A stretch of DNA of 64,000 bases from Myxococcus stipitatus (GTDB taxonomy: Bacteria > Myxococcota > Myxococcia > Myxococcales > Myxococcaceae), in assembly GCF_038561935.1 (NCBI RefSeq), contig NZ_CP102770.1, forward strand, positions 7,068,001-7,132,000, given 5' to 3'. The notes beneath the pieces were generated by a model that worked only from the letters and a program-made list of their open reading frames with translations, ran no database searches and was not told the origin of the DNA. Position numbers and translations under genes: made by a program. Of the stretch, positions 36,720 to 45,467 are shown piece after piece (position 1 is the stretch's first letter; each line of letters begins with the position of its first letter).

Positions 36720-36737
36720 GTGTAACCGCCGTGTAAC
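36720..36737 (-). promoter_or_regulatory. phased direct repeat upstream of the VWA operon
   Basis: On the minus strand GTTACAC-GGCG-GTTACAC, two 7-base repeats with 11-bp periodicity, about 72 bp before the VWA start. OmpR/PhoB-type regulators bind such repeats; the operon encodes one. Confidence 0.6.
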
Positions 36738-36759
36738 CAGCCTCACGGCGGCCCTCGGC

Positions 36760-37188
36760 TCAGGCGCTCTGGAGCATCAGCCGCTCCACCACCGAGCGCA
36801 CCTCGCGCAGCCGGGATGGGTCCGTCACCGCGACGAAGATGGTGTCGTCGCCGGCGACGGTGCCCGCGAGCCCCGGGACCTCCGGCTCCCGGTCCAACGC
36901 CGCCGCGAGCGCGGGCGCGTAGCCCGGCGCCGTCCGGACGACGAGCATGTTGGGCGGCGCCTCGATGATGCGGATGCGCTGGCGCTCGGCGGTCACCGTC
37001 GGAGGCTCCACCGACGAGATGCGCTGGTAGCGCCCACCCACCTTCTGGACGCCCAGCTTCTTCAGCCGCCGGGACAGCGTGGACTGGCTGGGCGCCTGCC
37101 CCTCCGCCTCCAGCAGCTCCTGCAAGACCGCCTGATCGCTGATCTCCCGCTCCGTGATGAGCCGAAGGATTTCGTCGTCCAGGTTCAT
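36760..37188 (-). CDS. argR: arginine repressor
   Basis: 142 residues from the ATG at 37188, slightly under the usual ~150. The N-terminal winged-helix domain (1-70) has the ArgR motif SQSTLSRRLKKLGVQKVGGRYQ. The C-terminal oligomerisation/arginine-binding domain contains LAGTVAGDDTIFVAV with the conserved GDDT stretch. It binds arginine and represses or activates arg genes. It is divergent from the arginine operon, and the 183-bp gap between them holds three palindromes. Confidence 0.95.
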   Translation of the reverse strand: MNLDDEILRLITEREISDQAVLQELLEAEGQAPSQSTLSRRLKKLGVQKVGGRYQRISSVEPPTVTAERQRIRIIEAPPNMLVVRTAPGYAPALAAALDREPEVPGLAGTVAGDDTIFVAVTDPSRLREVRSVVERLMLQSA

Positions 37189-37199
37189 TTTCACCAAGA

Positions 37200-37223
37200 T
37201 GCATGGAGGTGAATCTCCATGCA
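37200..37223. promoter_or_regulatory. palindrome upstream of argR
   Basis: TGCATGGAG-N6-CTCCATGCA, a perfect 9-bp inverted repeat 11 bp from the argR start. Its TGCAT half-site resembles half of an ARG box (TGNAT...ATNCA). Likely ArgR autoregulation. Confidence 0.6.
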
Positions 37224-37259
37224 AGAAGCCTGAATGATCGGCCTCGGGGGAAAATGCTC

Positions 37260-37287
37260 TTGCGCGCCGCGTCCTTCTGCATAATAT
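37260..37287 (+). promoter_or_regulatory. promoter of the arginine operon
   Basis: TTGCGC (37260-37265), a 16-base spacer and TAATAT (37282-37287). A start near 37294 would place the following palindromes just downstream, where a bound repressor would block transcription. Confidence 0.6.
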
Positions 37288-37307
37288 CCGCCGCCTATTC
37301 GCGGAAC

Positions 37308-37343
37308 TGCACGCATACGCGTGCATATTCATCCACGTATGCA
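37308..37343. promoter_or_regulatory. two adjacent palindromes upstream of argF'
   Basis: TGCACGC-ATAC-GCGTGCA (37308-37325) overlaps TGCATA-N10-TATGCA (37322-37343). The second shares the TGCAT/ATGCA half-sites with the palindrome near argR. Probable ArgR operator; the overlap may allow two hexamer contacts. Confidence 0.55.
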
Positions 37344-37371
37344 TCCGGTCCAGGCCGGGGAGCGCAGGCCC

Positions 37372-38382
37372 ATGAAGCACGTCACCCACATCAAGGATCT
37401 CGGCCCCGAGGGCGTAGAGGCGGTCCTCGCGCAGGCGGAGGCTTGGAAGAAGAAGGCGCCGGGCGCGCTCTTCCCAGGAAGCATCCTGGGCATGGTGTTC
37501 TTCAACCCGTCCTTGCGCACGCGCACCTCGTTCGAGGCGGTGATGCTGCGCGGCGGGGGCAGCGCCATCATCCTGGACGTGGGCGCGGGCGTCTGGAAGC
37601 TGGAGCACCGCGAGGGCGCGGTGATGAACGCGGACCGGGCCGAGCACCTCAAGGAGGCCGCTCCCGTCCTGTCGCGCTTCGTGGACATGCTGGGCGTGCG
37701 CACGTTCTCGCAAGGTGGCGGCGACGAGGAGGACGAGGTCGACCCCATCATCAACGCCTTCCGCAAGTGGGCCACCGTGCCGGTGGTCAGCATGGAGTCC
37801 GCGCGTGAGCACCCCTGCCAGGGCCTGGCGGACGTGCTGACCTTGCGCGAGACGTTCGGCTCCACGAAGAAGCTGCCGGTGACGCTGACGTGGGCGCCCC
37901 ACATCAAGCCCCTGCCCAAGGCGGTGCCCAACTCGTTCCTCCTGAGCGCGGCGGCGGCCGGCTGCGAGGTTCGCGTGGCGCACCCCCCCGGCTTCGAGCT
38001 GCACCCCGCGGTGCGCGCGGAGGCGGAGGCGTACGCCAAGGCCACCGGCGGCAGCATCACGTACACGCATGAGCAGGACGAGGCCCTCGCGGGCAGCCGC
38101 GCCGTGTACGCCAAGTCCTGGGGCCCGACGGCCGCGGCGGCCTTCTCGCCCAACGATGTCACCGCGCTGCTGGCGTCCTACTCCGGTTGGATGCCCACGC
38201 TGCGCACCATGTCCCGCGCGGCGAAGGACGCCGCGTTCCTGCACTGCCTCCCCGTGCGCCGCAACGTGGAGGTGGCCGACGAGGTCCTGGACCACTCGAG
38301 CAGCCGCGTGGTGGATGAGGCCGGCAACCGGTTCCATGTCCAGCGCTCCCTGCTCCACTGGATGCGCTCGCAGTCCCGCTGA
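37372..38382 (+). CDS. argF': N-acetylornithine carbamoyltransferase
   Basis: 336 residues from the ATG at 37372. Carbamoyl-phosphate site FFNPSLRTRTSFE near 46; second half TWAPHIKPLPKAVPNSF and HCLPVRRNVEV. The TWAPH-x-x-PLPxAVPNSF segment and SMESAxxHPCQGLAD match N-acetylornithine transcarbamylases of Xanthomonas and not ordinary OTCases. Glu near residue 91 (AEHLKE) is at the position that distinguishes acetyl- from succinyl-ornithine enzymes, as I recall it. The product would be N-acetylcitrulline, fitting the M20 deacetylase two genes downstream. First gene of the arginine operon. Confidence 0.9.
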   Translation: MKHVTHIKDLGPEGVEAVLAQAEAWKKKAPGALFPGSILGMVFFNPSLRTRTSFEAVMLRGGGSAIILDVGAGVWKLEHREGAVMNADRAEHLKEAAPVLSRFVDMLGVRTFSQGGGDEEDEVDPIINAFRKWATVPVVSMESAREHPCQGLADVLTLRETFGSTKKLPVTLTWAPHIKPLPKAVPNSFLLSAAAAGCEVRVAHPPGFELHPAVRAEAEAYAKATGGSITYTHEQDEALAGSRAVYAKSWGPTAAAAFSPNDVTALLASYSGWMPTLRTMSRAAKDAAFLHCLPVRRNVEVADEVLDHSSSRVVDEAGNRFHVQRSLLHWMRSQSR

Positions 38383-38433
38383 GCGGCGCCACCCAGGCGC
38401 GCCTCTCCTTCTCTCTTTCTTTCGAGGTCTCCC

Positions 38434-39360
38434 GTGCCCTTGTCACCCGACCCGTACTCCGCGCTGCGCCACGCCGCGCGATATGTGCAGCAGTTCCGGC
38501 GCAAGACGTTTGTCGTGAAGCTCGGCGGCGCCATGCTGAGCGACCCCCGTCTGCGCCGCTCCGCGTGTGAGCAGATCGCCCTCTTGTGGACCTTTTCCAT
38601 CCGCCCCGTCGTGGTGCACGGCGGCGGCCCGGAGCTGGACACGCTCTGTGACGCCCTCCACCTGCCGGTGGAGAAGGTGGCAGGCCGCCGCGTCACCTCC
38701 GCGCCCGTGCTGGACGCGGCGAAGATGGTGCTCGCCGGCAAGCTGCACACGGACCTGCTCGCGGACCTCCAGGCGGCGGGCGTGCCCGCGGTGGGCCTGA
38801 GCGGCGTGGACGCCGGCCTCATCAAGGCGCGCAAGCGTCCGCCCGTCATGGTGACGGAGCCGGGTGCCACCGAGGGCAAGCTCGTGGACTACGGGCTCGT
38901 CGGCGACATCGAGCAGGTGGACACGCGCGTGGTGGAGCACCTGCGCTCCGCGGACTACGTGCCGGTCATCGCGCCCCTCTCGGGCGGCGTGGATGGCTCC
39001 GTCTACAACACCAACGCGGACACCGTGGCGGCGGCGCTGTCGGTGGCCCTGTCGGCGGAGAAGCTCTTCTTCCTCGTCCAGGTGCCGGGCCTCCTGCGCG
39101 ACTTGAACGACCCGACGTCGCTCGTCACGCTGGCGAACCTGACGGACCTGGCGACCATGGAGAACCAGGGCACCATCTCCGGCGGCATGCGTCCCAAGGC
39201 GCACGCCATCCGCCACGCGCTCGTCGGCGGCGTGGGCAGCGTGCACCTGGTGAGCGGTGTGGCGCCCAACGCGCTCCTCGAGGAGGTCTTCACCAACGAG
39301 GGCAGCGGCACCATGGTGGTGCGGGAGAAGGCCCCGAAGAACGCGGGGACCGCGGGATGA
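38434..39360 (+). CDS. argB: acetylglutamate kinase
   Basis: 308 residues from a GTG start. It phosphorylates N-acetylglutamate, the second step of arginine synthesis. Amino-acid-kinase motifs: FVVKLGGAML near residue 28, VVVHGGGPELD near 66, NADTVAAAL near 190 and GTISGGMRPK near 245. It overlaps the next gene by 4 nt (ATGA), supporting one operon. Confidence 0.95.
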   Translation: MPLSPDPYSALRHAARYVQQFRRKTFVVKLGGAMLSDPRLRRSACEQIALLWTFSIRPVVVHGGGPELDTLCDALHLPVEKVAGRRVTSAPVLDAAKMVLAGKLHTDLLADLQAAGVPAVGLSGVDAGLIKARKRPPVMVTEPGATEGKLVDYGLVGDIEQVDTRVVEHLRSADYVPVIAPLSGGVDGSVYNTNADTVAAALSVALSAEKLFFLVQVPGLLRDLNDPTSLVTLANLTDLATMENQGTISGGMRPKAHAIRHALVGGVGSVHLVSGVAPNALLEEVFTNEGSGTMVVREKAPKNAGTAG

Positions 39361-40418
39361 AGGCGGCGGAGCTGCTCCAGGCGCTGGTGGCCATCCCCAG
39401 CGTTTCGGGTGACGAGCGACTCATCGCGGACACGGTGTCCGGATGGGCGGAGGGCTGGGGTGCGCGCGTCCAACGCAAGGGCCACAACGTGTGGTTCTCC
39501 GTGGGAAGCGGGCCGCGCCGGCTGCTCGTCAACTCGCACCTGGACACGGTGAAGCCGTGTGCCGGGTGGACGTACGCGCCCCACGCGCCCGAGTGGCGTG
39601 AGGACCGCCTGTACGGCCTGGGCAGCAACGACGCCAAGGGCTGCGTGACGGGGATGCTCGTCGCGGCCCGGACGCTGCTGAAGGAAGGCGCGTCGCTCGG
39701 CGGTGAAGTCGTCTTCGCGTTCACCGCCGAGGAGGAGACCGGAGGCCAGGGCCTGGGCACGCTGCTGCCCGAGCTGGGGCCTCTCGACGCCGCCGTGGTG
39801 GGCGAGCCCACCAGCCTCAAGCCCTGCACGGCGCAGCGGGGCATGTTGCTCCTGCGCTGCACCGCGCACGGCAAGAGCGCCCATGTCGCGCACGCGCACT
39901 CCGCGGGCGCGGTGAACGCCATCCACGTCGCGGCGGGAGACATCGCCACGCTGGCGGAGCTGCGCTTCCCGTCGCACCCGCTGCTGGGTGAGGCGCGCGC
40001 GCAGGTGACGCAGATTTCTGGCGGGCTGGCGCGCAACCAGGTTCCGGATGCGTGCGAGTTCTTCGTGGACCTGCGCACCACGCCGAGCATGGACCACGCG
40101 CAGGTGGCGACGGGCCTGGGCGGCGTGCTGAAGAGCGAGGTGAAGGTGCACTCGGCGCGGTACCTGCCGAAGGCGACGGCCTCGAATCAGCCCATCGTCC
40201 GGGCGGCGATGGCCGCGTCGGGCGAGCAGCCCGTGGGCTCCAGCACCACGTCCGACTGGGCCTTCCTGGGCGAGATTCCCACGGTGAAGGTGGGCCCGGG
40301 CGACACGCTGCGCAGCCACCTGGCGGACGAGTACCTCACCCTGGCGGAGCTGGAAGCCGGCGCCGCCTTCTACACGCAACTGTTGCGCGGTTACTTCGAG
40401 GAGGCGGCCCGTGGCTGA
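39357..40418 (+). CDS. argE': M20 deacetylase, probable N-acetylcitrulline deacetylase
   Basis: 353 residues. M20 metallopeptidase with the metal sites LLVNSHLDTV, GSNDAKGC and AFTAEEETGG, and a final His in TLRSHLADEYL. Similar to ArgE and LysK-type enzymes. Because the operon carries an acetylornithine carbamoyltransferase, the physiological substrate is most likely N-acetyl-L-citrulline, as in Xanthomonas; acetylornithine is the alternative. It overlaps both neighbours (4 nt with argB, 8 nt with argH). Confidence 0.88.
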   Translation: MKAAELLQALVAIPSVSGDERLIADTVSGWAEGWGARVQRKGHNVWFSVGSGPRRLLVNSHLDTVKPCAGWTYAPHAPEWREDRLYGLGSNDAKGCVTGMLVAARTLLKEGASLGGEVVFAFTAEEETGGQGLGTLLPELGPLDAAVVGEPTSLKPCTAQRGMLLLRCTAHGKSAHVAHAHSAGAVNAIHVAAGDIATLAELRFPSHPLLGEARAQVTQISGGLARNQVPDACEFFVDLRTTPSMDHAQVATGLGGVLKSEVKVHSARYLPKATASNQPIVRAAMAASGEQPVGSSTTSDWAFLGEIPTVKVGPGDTLRSHLADEYLTLAELEAGAAFYTQLLRGYFEEAARG

Positions 40419-41775
40419 AACCCTGTGGGGCAAGGGTGCCGCGTTGGACGCGGTCATCCATCGGTTCACCGTGGGCGACGACCCCATCGTCGACCTGTCC
40501 CTGGCGCCGCACGACGCCTTGGGCAGCGCCGCGCACGCGCGCATGCTGGGCAAGGTGGGCCTGCTGAAGCCCGAGGAGTCTCGCACGCTCGTCGGCGCGC
40601 TGAAGACGCTGCACGACGAGGCGCGCGCGGGCCGCTTCACCATTCTCCCCGAGCAGGAGGACGGACACACCGCGCTCGAGGCCGCGCTGGTGGAGCGCAT
40701 CGGCGAGCCCGGCAAGCGCATCCACCTGGCGCGCTCGCGCAATGACCAGGTGCTGCTCGCGACTCGGCTGTTCCTCCGCGAGGAGGTGCTCGCGCTGGGC
40801 GCGGGCGCGGTCAAGCTGGCGGAGGCGTTCCTCGACTTCGCGCAGGCGCACGCCCAGGTGCCGATGCCGGGCTACACCCACCTGCGTCGCGCGATGCCGT
40901 CCACGTTCGGCATGTGGGGCATGGCCTTCGCGGAGGGGCTGCTGGAGGAGCTGGAGGCGCTGCGCGGCGTGTGGGCTCGGCTGGACCGCTGCCCGCTCGG
41001 CGCCGCCGCGGGCTTCGGCGTGCCGCTGCCCATCGACCGGGAGTATGTCGCGCGGCTTCTGGGTTTCAGCCGGGTGCAGCGAAGCCCCATCGACGCGCAG
41101 AACGGCCGGGGCCGTCACGAGCTGGCGGTGCTGAGCTGGGCGTGCGGCGTCGCGAACACGCTGGAGAAGTGGCTGTGGGACGTGCAGCTCTACAGCACGG
41201 ACGAGTTCGGCTTCCTCGGGCTGCCGGACGCGTTCACCACGGGCTCGTCCATCATGCCGCAGAAGAAGAACCCGGACGTGGTGGAGCTGGCGCGAGGCCG
41301 CTGCCGCGAGCTGCGCGGGCTGGCGCACCAGGTGGAGGCCATCGCGGGTGGACTGCCCTCCAGCTACCACCGCGACTTCCAGCTCCTCAAGCGCCCCACC
41401 CTCGCGGCGCTGACGTCCAGCCGCTCGCTGCTGGACGTGCTGACGCGGCTGGTGCCGGTGCTGCAAGTGAAGGCGGACGCCGCGGCGCGCGCCTGTGACG
41501 ACACGCTGTATGCCGCCCACCATGCGTACACGCTGGTGGCGGGCGGACAGCCGTTCCGGGACGCGTACCGGCAGGTGGGCCGCGAGCTCGCCGACGGCAC
41601 CTTCCGCCCGGACCGCGAGGCGCTGACGGCCACCCACCTGGGTGGCGCGGGCAACCTGGGCCTGCCCCAGGCCCGAGAGGAGCTGGCCGCCGCGCGCGCC
41701 TGGCTCGACGACACCCACCACGCGCTGGCCACCGCCTCCGCGCGCGTCTGGGACCTGGACAACCCTTCCCCGTGA
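40411..41775 (+). CDS. argH: argininosuccinate lyase
   Basis: 454 residues, normal length. It splits argininosuccinate to arginine and fumarate. The signature GSSIMPQKKNPD near 284, HLARSRNDQV near 106 and YTHLRRAMPST near 153 are all present. Its start lies inside the end of the deacetylase gene, and the following argG gene may begin inside its own 3' end. Confidence 0.96.
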   Translation: MAETLWGKGAALDAVIHRFTVGDDPIVDLSLAPHDALGSAAHARMLGKVGLLKPEESRTLVGALKTLHDEARAGRFTILPEQEDGHTALEAALVERIGEPGKRIHLARSRNDQVLLATRLFLREEVLALGAGAVKLAEAFLDFAQAHAQVPMPGYTHLRRAMPSTFGMWGMAFAEGLLEELEALRGVWARLDRCPLGAAAGFGVPLPIDREYVARLLGFSRVQRSPIDAQNGRGRHELAVLSWACGVANTLEKWLWDVQLYSTDEFGFLGLPDAFTTGSSIMPQKKNPDVVELARGRCRELRGLAHQVEAIAGGLPSSYHRDFQLLKRPTLAALTSSRSLLDVLTRLVPVLQVKADAAARACDDTLYAAHHAYTLVAGGQPFRDAYRQVGRELADGTFRPDREALTATHLGGAGNLGLPQAREELAAARAWLDDTHHALATASARVWDLDNPSP

Positions 41776-41786
41776 GGAGTGAAGTG

Positions 41787-42980
41787 ATGAGCAAGAAGAA
41801 CGTGGTGCTGGCCTTCTCCGGCGGACTCGATACCGCTTTCTGCACGGTGTACCTGCGCGAGCAGGGCTACACCGTCACCACCGTCACCGTGGACACGGGC
41901 GGCTTCCCGCCCGAGCAGCTGGCGAACATCGCCGCGCTGTCCGCGAAGCTGGGCGCGGTGGAGCACATCAAGGTGGACGCGCGCGCCACGCTGTTCCAGG
42001 GCTACCTGCGCCACCTCATCGCCGGCAACGTGCTGCGCGGCCAGCTCTACCCCCTGAGCGTGTCCGCCGAGCGCGCGTGCCAGGCGGTGGAGGTCGTGCG
42101 CGTGGCGCGCGAGAAGGGCGTGCAGTCGCTGGCGCATGGCAGCACCGGCGCCGGCAATGACCAGGTGCGCTTCGACGTGGCCTTCCGCTCGCTGGCGGGC
42201 GACCTGGAGCTGCTCACCCCCATCCGCACGCTGGGCCTGAGCCGGCAGCAGGAGCTGTCGTACCTGGCCGAGCGCGGCATCCACATGCCGCCGAAGCTGG
42301 GCTCCTACTCCGTCAACGAGGGCATGTGGGGCACGTCCGTGGGCGGCAGCGAGACGCTCAACTCGTGGAGCGCGCTGCCCGAGGCGGCCTTCCCCGCGGG
42401 TGAGATTCCCACGGACCTGAAGCCTCGTCCCCTCACGGTGGGCTTCGAGCAGGGCATCCCCACGTCGCTGGACGGCAAGGCCCTGAGCCCCGTGGACCTC
42501 GTCGAGGCGCTCAACGTCCTGGGCCGCCAGTACGGCATCGGCCGGGGCGTGCACCTGGGCGACACCATCCTCGGCATCAAGGGCCGCGTCGGCTTCGAGG
42601 CCCCCGCCGCGCACCTGCTCATCACCTCGCACCGCGAGCTGGAGAAGCTGGTGCTGTCGGGCAAGCAGCTCTTCTGGAAGGAGACCGTGGGCAACCTCTA
42701 CGGCTCGCTGCTGCACGAGGGGCACTTCTTCGACCCGCTGGTGAAGGACCTGGAGGCGTTCCTCACGTCCTCGCAGGAGCGCGTGACGGGCGAGGTGCGG
42801 CTCATGCTCCACCCGCGCTCGATGGTGGTGGAGGGCGTGCGCTCGCCGCACTCGCTGATGGACGCGAAGGTGGCGACGTACGGAGAGGCCAACGTGCTGT
42901 GGACAGGCTCGGAAGCGGCGGGCTTCGCCAAGCTGTACGGCGTGGCGCAGATGCTCTCGCACCGGGCGAAGGGAGGCTGA
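41787..42980 (+). CDS. argG: argininosuccinate synthase
   Basis: 397 residues from the ATG at 41787 with GAGGAG 7 nt upstream; a GTG at 41772 would add five residues and overlap argH. It joins citrulline and aspartate using ATP. The N-type ATP loop LAFSGGLDTA is clear, as are HGSTGAGNDQVRF and YSVNEGMWGTSVGG. The start region and SGGLDT agree with class ArgG enzymes of normal length. Confidence 0.96.
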   Translation: MSKKNVVLAFSGGLDTAFCTVYLREQGYTVTTVTVDTGGFPPEQLANIAALSAKLGAVEHIKVDARATLFQGYLRHLIAGNVLRGQLYPLSVSAERACQAVEVVRVAREKGVQSLAHGSTGAGNDQVRFDVAFRSLAGDLELLTPIRTLGLSRQQELSYLAERGIHMPPKLGSYSVNEGMWGTSVGGSETLNSWSALPEAAFPAGEIPTDLKPRPLTVGFEQGIPTSLDGKALSPVDLVEALNVLGRQYGIGRGVHLGDTILGIKGRVGFEAPAAHLLITSHRELEKLVLSGKQLFWKETVGNLYGSLLHEGHFFDPLVKDLEAFLTSSQERVTGEVRLMLHPRSMVVEGVRSPHSLMDAKVATYGEANVLWTGSEAAGFAKLYGVAQMLSHRAKGG

Positions 42981-42984
42981 CATC

Positions 42985-44046
42985 ATGAAGGTCTTCGTCG
43001 ACAAGGTCGGAAGCGTCACCCGCAACCTGGGCCTGGGCCGCACGGTTCACCTCACCTCCGAGGTCAAGGCGGAGGAAGGCGCCGTCGTCGCCGTGCGCAT
43101 CCATGGCGAGAAGAGCGTCTACAACCAGCTCGAGGACTGCAACGGCCGCCTGGTGACGCTGCACGGGGGCGACATCATGGTGGGCGCCCTGGGTCACCGC
43201 AACGCGCTGCACGGCTACGAAGGCGTGGTGCCGGAGTCCGTCGTGGTGGGCCAGAAGCTCAACGTGCTCAACATGGGCGGCGTCATCGGCAAGTGCACCT
43301 CGCACAACCCGGGCGTGGGCGTGCCCTTCGAGGCCGAGGTGCTGGGCCAGGTGCTGGAGTTCCCGGAGCTGATGTCGCGCGAGGGCCAGCCGGCGCACAT
43401 CTCCTCGGGCGCGCTGAAGGGCGGCTCGGTTCCGGTGAAGTGCCCCGTCGTCTACGTCGTGGGCACGTGCATGAACGCGGGCAAGACGTACGCGGCCAGC
43501 GCGATGGTGCGCAAGCTGGCGCAGGCGGGCTACCGCGTGGGCGGCGCGAAGCTGACGGGTGTGTCGCTGATGCGCGACACGCTGAGCATGCAGGACTCCG
43601 GCGCGGACGTGGTGATGGACTTCACGGACGCGGGCATCGTGTGCACGGGGCCTCGCACGGCGGCGCGCGTGGCGCGGGTGCTGTTCTCCGAGATGGCCGC
43701 GGCGGAGGTGGACGTCATCGTCGCGGAGACGGGTGACGGCATCATGGGCGAGTACGGCGTCCAGGCGATTCTCGCGGACCCGGAGCTCAAGGGCCTGGCG
43801 GGCGCGTGGGTGATGTGCGCGAACGACCCGGTGGGCGCCGCCGGCGGCGTGCGCCACCTGAAGGAGACGTACGGCATCGACGTGGACGTGCTCGCGGGTC
43901 CCGCCACGGACAACGCGGTGGGCGTGCGCTTCGTCGAGCAGGTGGTGGGAGTGCCCGCGCGCAACGCTCGCGCGGACGCGGCGGCACTGGGTGGTCTCAT
44001 CCTGGAGAAGCTCGCGCCCAAGCTGGGAGCGGGGAGGAAGTCATGA
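42985..44046 (+). CDS. P-loop NTPase of unknown function in the arginine operon
   Basis: 353 residues. The N-terminal ~150 residues are beta-rich with several VxxG turns. Then a Walker A motif GTCMNAGKT (G160-T168) starts a Rossmann-like NTPase domain with VRKLAQAGYRVGGAKLTGVSL, DVVMDFTDAG and VAETGDGIMG (Walker B-like), resembling dethiobiotin-synthetase/MobB-type P-loop proteins. The exact family is not recognised. It starts 4 bp after argG and overlaps argC by 4 nt, so it is firmly inside the operon. A role in arginine synthesis or its control is inference; no standard arginine enzyme has this fold. Confidence 0.85.
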   Translation: MKVFVDKVGSVTRNLGLGRTVHLTSEVKAEEGAVVAVRIHGEKSVYNQLEDCNGRLVTLHGGDIMVGALGHRNALHGYEGVVPESVVVGQKLNVLNMGGVIGKCTSHNPGVGVPFEAEVLGQVLEFPELMSREGQPAHISSGALKGGSVPVKCPVVYVVGTCMNAGKTYAASAMVRKLAQAGYRVGGAKLTGVSLMRDTLSMQDSGADVVMDFTDAGIVCTGPRTAARVARVLFSEMAAAEVDVIVAETGDGIMGEYGVQAILADPELKGLAGAWVMCANDPVGAAGGVRHLKETYGIDVDVLAGPATDNAVGVRFVEQVVGVPARNARADAAALGGLILEKLAPKLGAGRKS

Positions 44047-45110
44047 CGCAGGCGCATATCTACATCCTGGGAGCCTCCGGCTTCGGCGGCGGCGAGCTCT
44101 TGCGGATTCTCTCCGGCCACCCCGCGGTGGCGGGCATCCGCGTGGTGTCCCGTCATCACGCGGGCGAGCCCGTCCACAAGGTGCACCCGCACCTGCGTGG
44201 CCTGGTGGACGCGCGCTTCGAGGCGGAGCCGGACTGGCGATGGCTGGCGGACTCCCGGCAGCCGGTGGTGTTCAGCGCGCTGGGGCATGGCGAGCTGGCC
44301 ACGCAGTTCCTGGCGCTGGAGAAGAAGTGGGCCGAGGTCGGCCTCGCCGACAGGGTGATGCTGGTGGACCTGTCCAGCGACTTCCGGCTGGACCACCCGG
44401 GCCGGTACGCGGGCGCCTATGGCAAGCCGCACCCGGCGCCGGACCTGCTGGGCACCTTCACGTACGGCCTCACCGAGTGGAAGCGCGAGGAGCTCAAGGG
44501 CGCGCGGCGCATCGCGAACCCCGGCTGCTTCGCCACCGCCGTGCAGCTGGCGCTGTTGCCCATCGCGTCCACGCCGGGCCTGGGCCTGCTGGCCGTGTCG
44601 GGTGTCACGGGCTCCTCCGGCTCCGGCTCCCTGCCGGGCGAGGGCACGCACCACCCCACCCGCGCGCATGACTTCCGCGCGTACAAGCCGCTGGAGCACC
44701 AGCACGAGGCGGAGGTGGAGGTCATGCTGGTGGCGCACGGCGCCCAGCGTCACCGGCTGGCCTTCGTGCCGCACTCGGCCCCCATGGTGCGCGGCATCTT
44801 CGCCACCGTGCAGTTCGAGTGGCCCGAGCACGGCGGCGCGGTGGTGACGCAGTCGCTGACGGAGAAGTTCCGCCGCTACTACGAGGGCTCGAAGTTCGTC
44901 CGCATCGTCGAGGGCACGCCGCGCATCGCCGCCGTCACCGGCAGCAACTTCTGCGACATCTCCGTCGCGACGAAGGGCCGCTCGGTCGCCGTCATGGCCG
45001 CGCTGGACAACCTGGTGAAGGGCATGGCCGGCCAGGCCGTGCAGAACTTCAACGTGTCCCTGGGCCTGCCCGAGGACACCGGTCTGCGGCACGCGGCCTG
45101 CTACCCGTAG
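44043..45110 (+). CDS. argC: N-acetyl-gamma-glutamyl-phosphate reductase
   Basis: 355 residues. It reduces acetylglutamyl phosphate with NADPH. N-terminal GASGFGGGELLRILSGHP, the catalytic Cys in RRIANPGCFATAV near 160, and HRLAFVPHSAPMVRGI are visible. Last gene of the operon; a strong hairpin follows. argJ/argA and argD are not in this window, so the pathway needs genes elsewhere. Confidence 0.95.
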   Translation: MTQAHIYILGASGFGGGELLRILSGHPAVAGIRVVSRHHAGEPVHKVHPHLRGLVDARFEAEPDWRWLADSRQPVVFSALGHGELATQFLALEKKWAEVGLADRVMLVDLSSDFRLDHPGRYAGAYGKPHPAPDLLGTFTYGLTEWKREELKGARRIANPGCFATAVQLALLPIASTPGLGLLAVSGVTGSSGSGSLPGEGTHHPTRAHDFRAYKPLEHQHEAEVEVMLVAHGAQRHRLAFVPHSAPMVRGIFATVQFEWPEHGGAVVTQSLTEKFRRYYEGSKFVRIVEGTPRIAAVTGSNFCDISVATKGRSVAVMAALDNLVKGMAGQAVQNFNVSLGLPEDTGLRHAACYP

Positions 45111-45122
45111 GCCGCTGACTCC

Positions 45123-45149
45123 CCCGCTCCGGAGGACCTCCGGAGCGGG
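45123..45149 (+). terminator. hairpin after argC
   Basis: CCCGCTCCGGA (45123-45133) and TCCGGAGCGGG (45139-45149) form a perfect 11-bp stem with a 5-base loop, 13 bp after the argC stop. The downstream T-content is low, so termination may be partial. Confidence 0.6.
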
Positions 45150-45467
45150 CCGGGGTGCTTCTTGTCAGGCTTCACCGTGCCGGGAAGTCGGGCTCGAAAA
45201 GCCCCCCCTGTTTCCAGGAACCGAGTGCGCGCTCGAGCGTGAGAATCCGCCGCCGACGCGTCAGACTCCTGGAATGCCCTCGTCCACGTCGCCCTCGCGC
45301 CCCTCCCCTGCTGCTCGGAGAGGAAGGCGTGTCCTCGTGGATGAAAGGTCGCGCATGCCCATCGCGGAAGCCGCAGGTGGATGTCCTCGCGTCGGTTCCC
45401 TCGTCTCCACACTCGCCCTGGCGAGCCCGCTTCGGACGGCCTCCGCGAAGCAGGGAGTGCGCTAGCC
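45150..45467. other. intergenic region between argC and the ATP-grasp gene
   Basis: About 320 bases. Short open frames exist on both strands but are Arg/Pro/Ser-rich and lack ribosome binding sites, so I do not call them genes. Nothing else was recognised. Confidence 0.4.
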
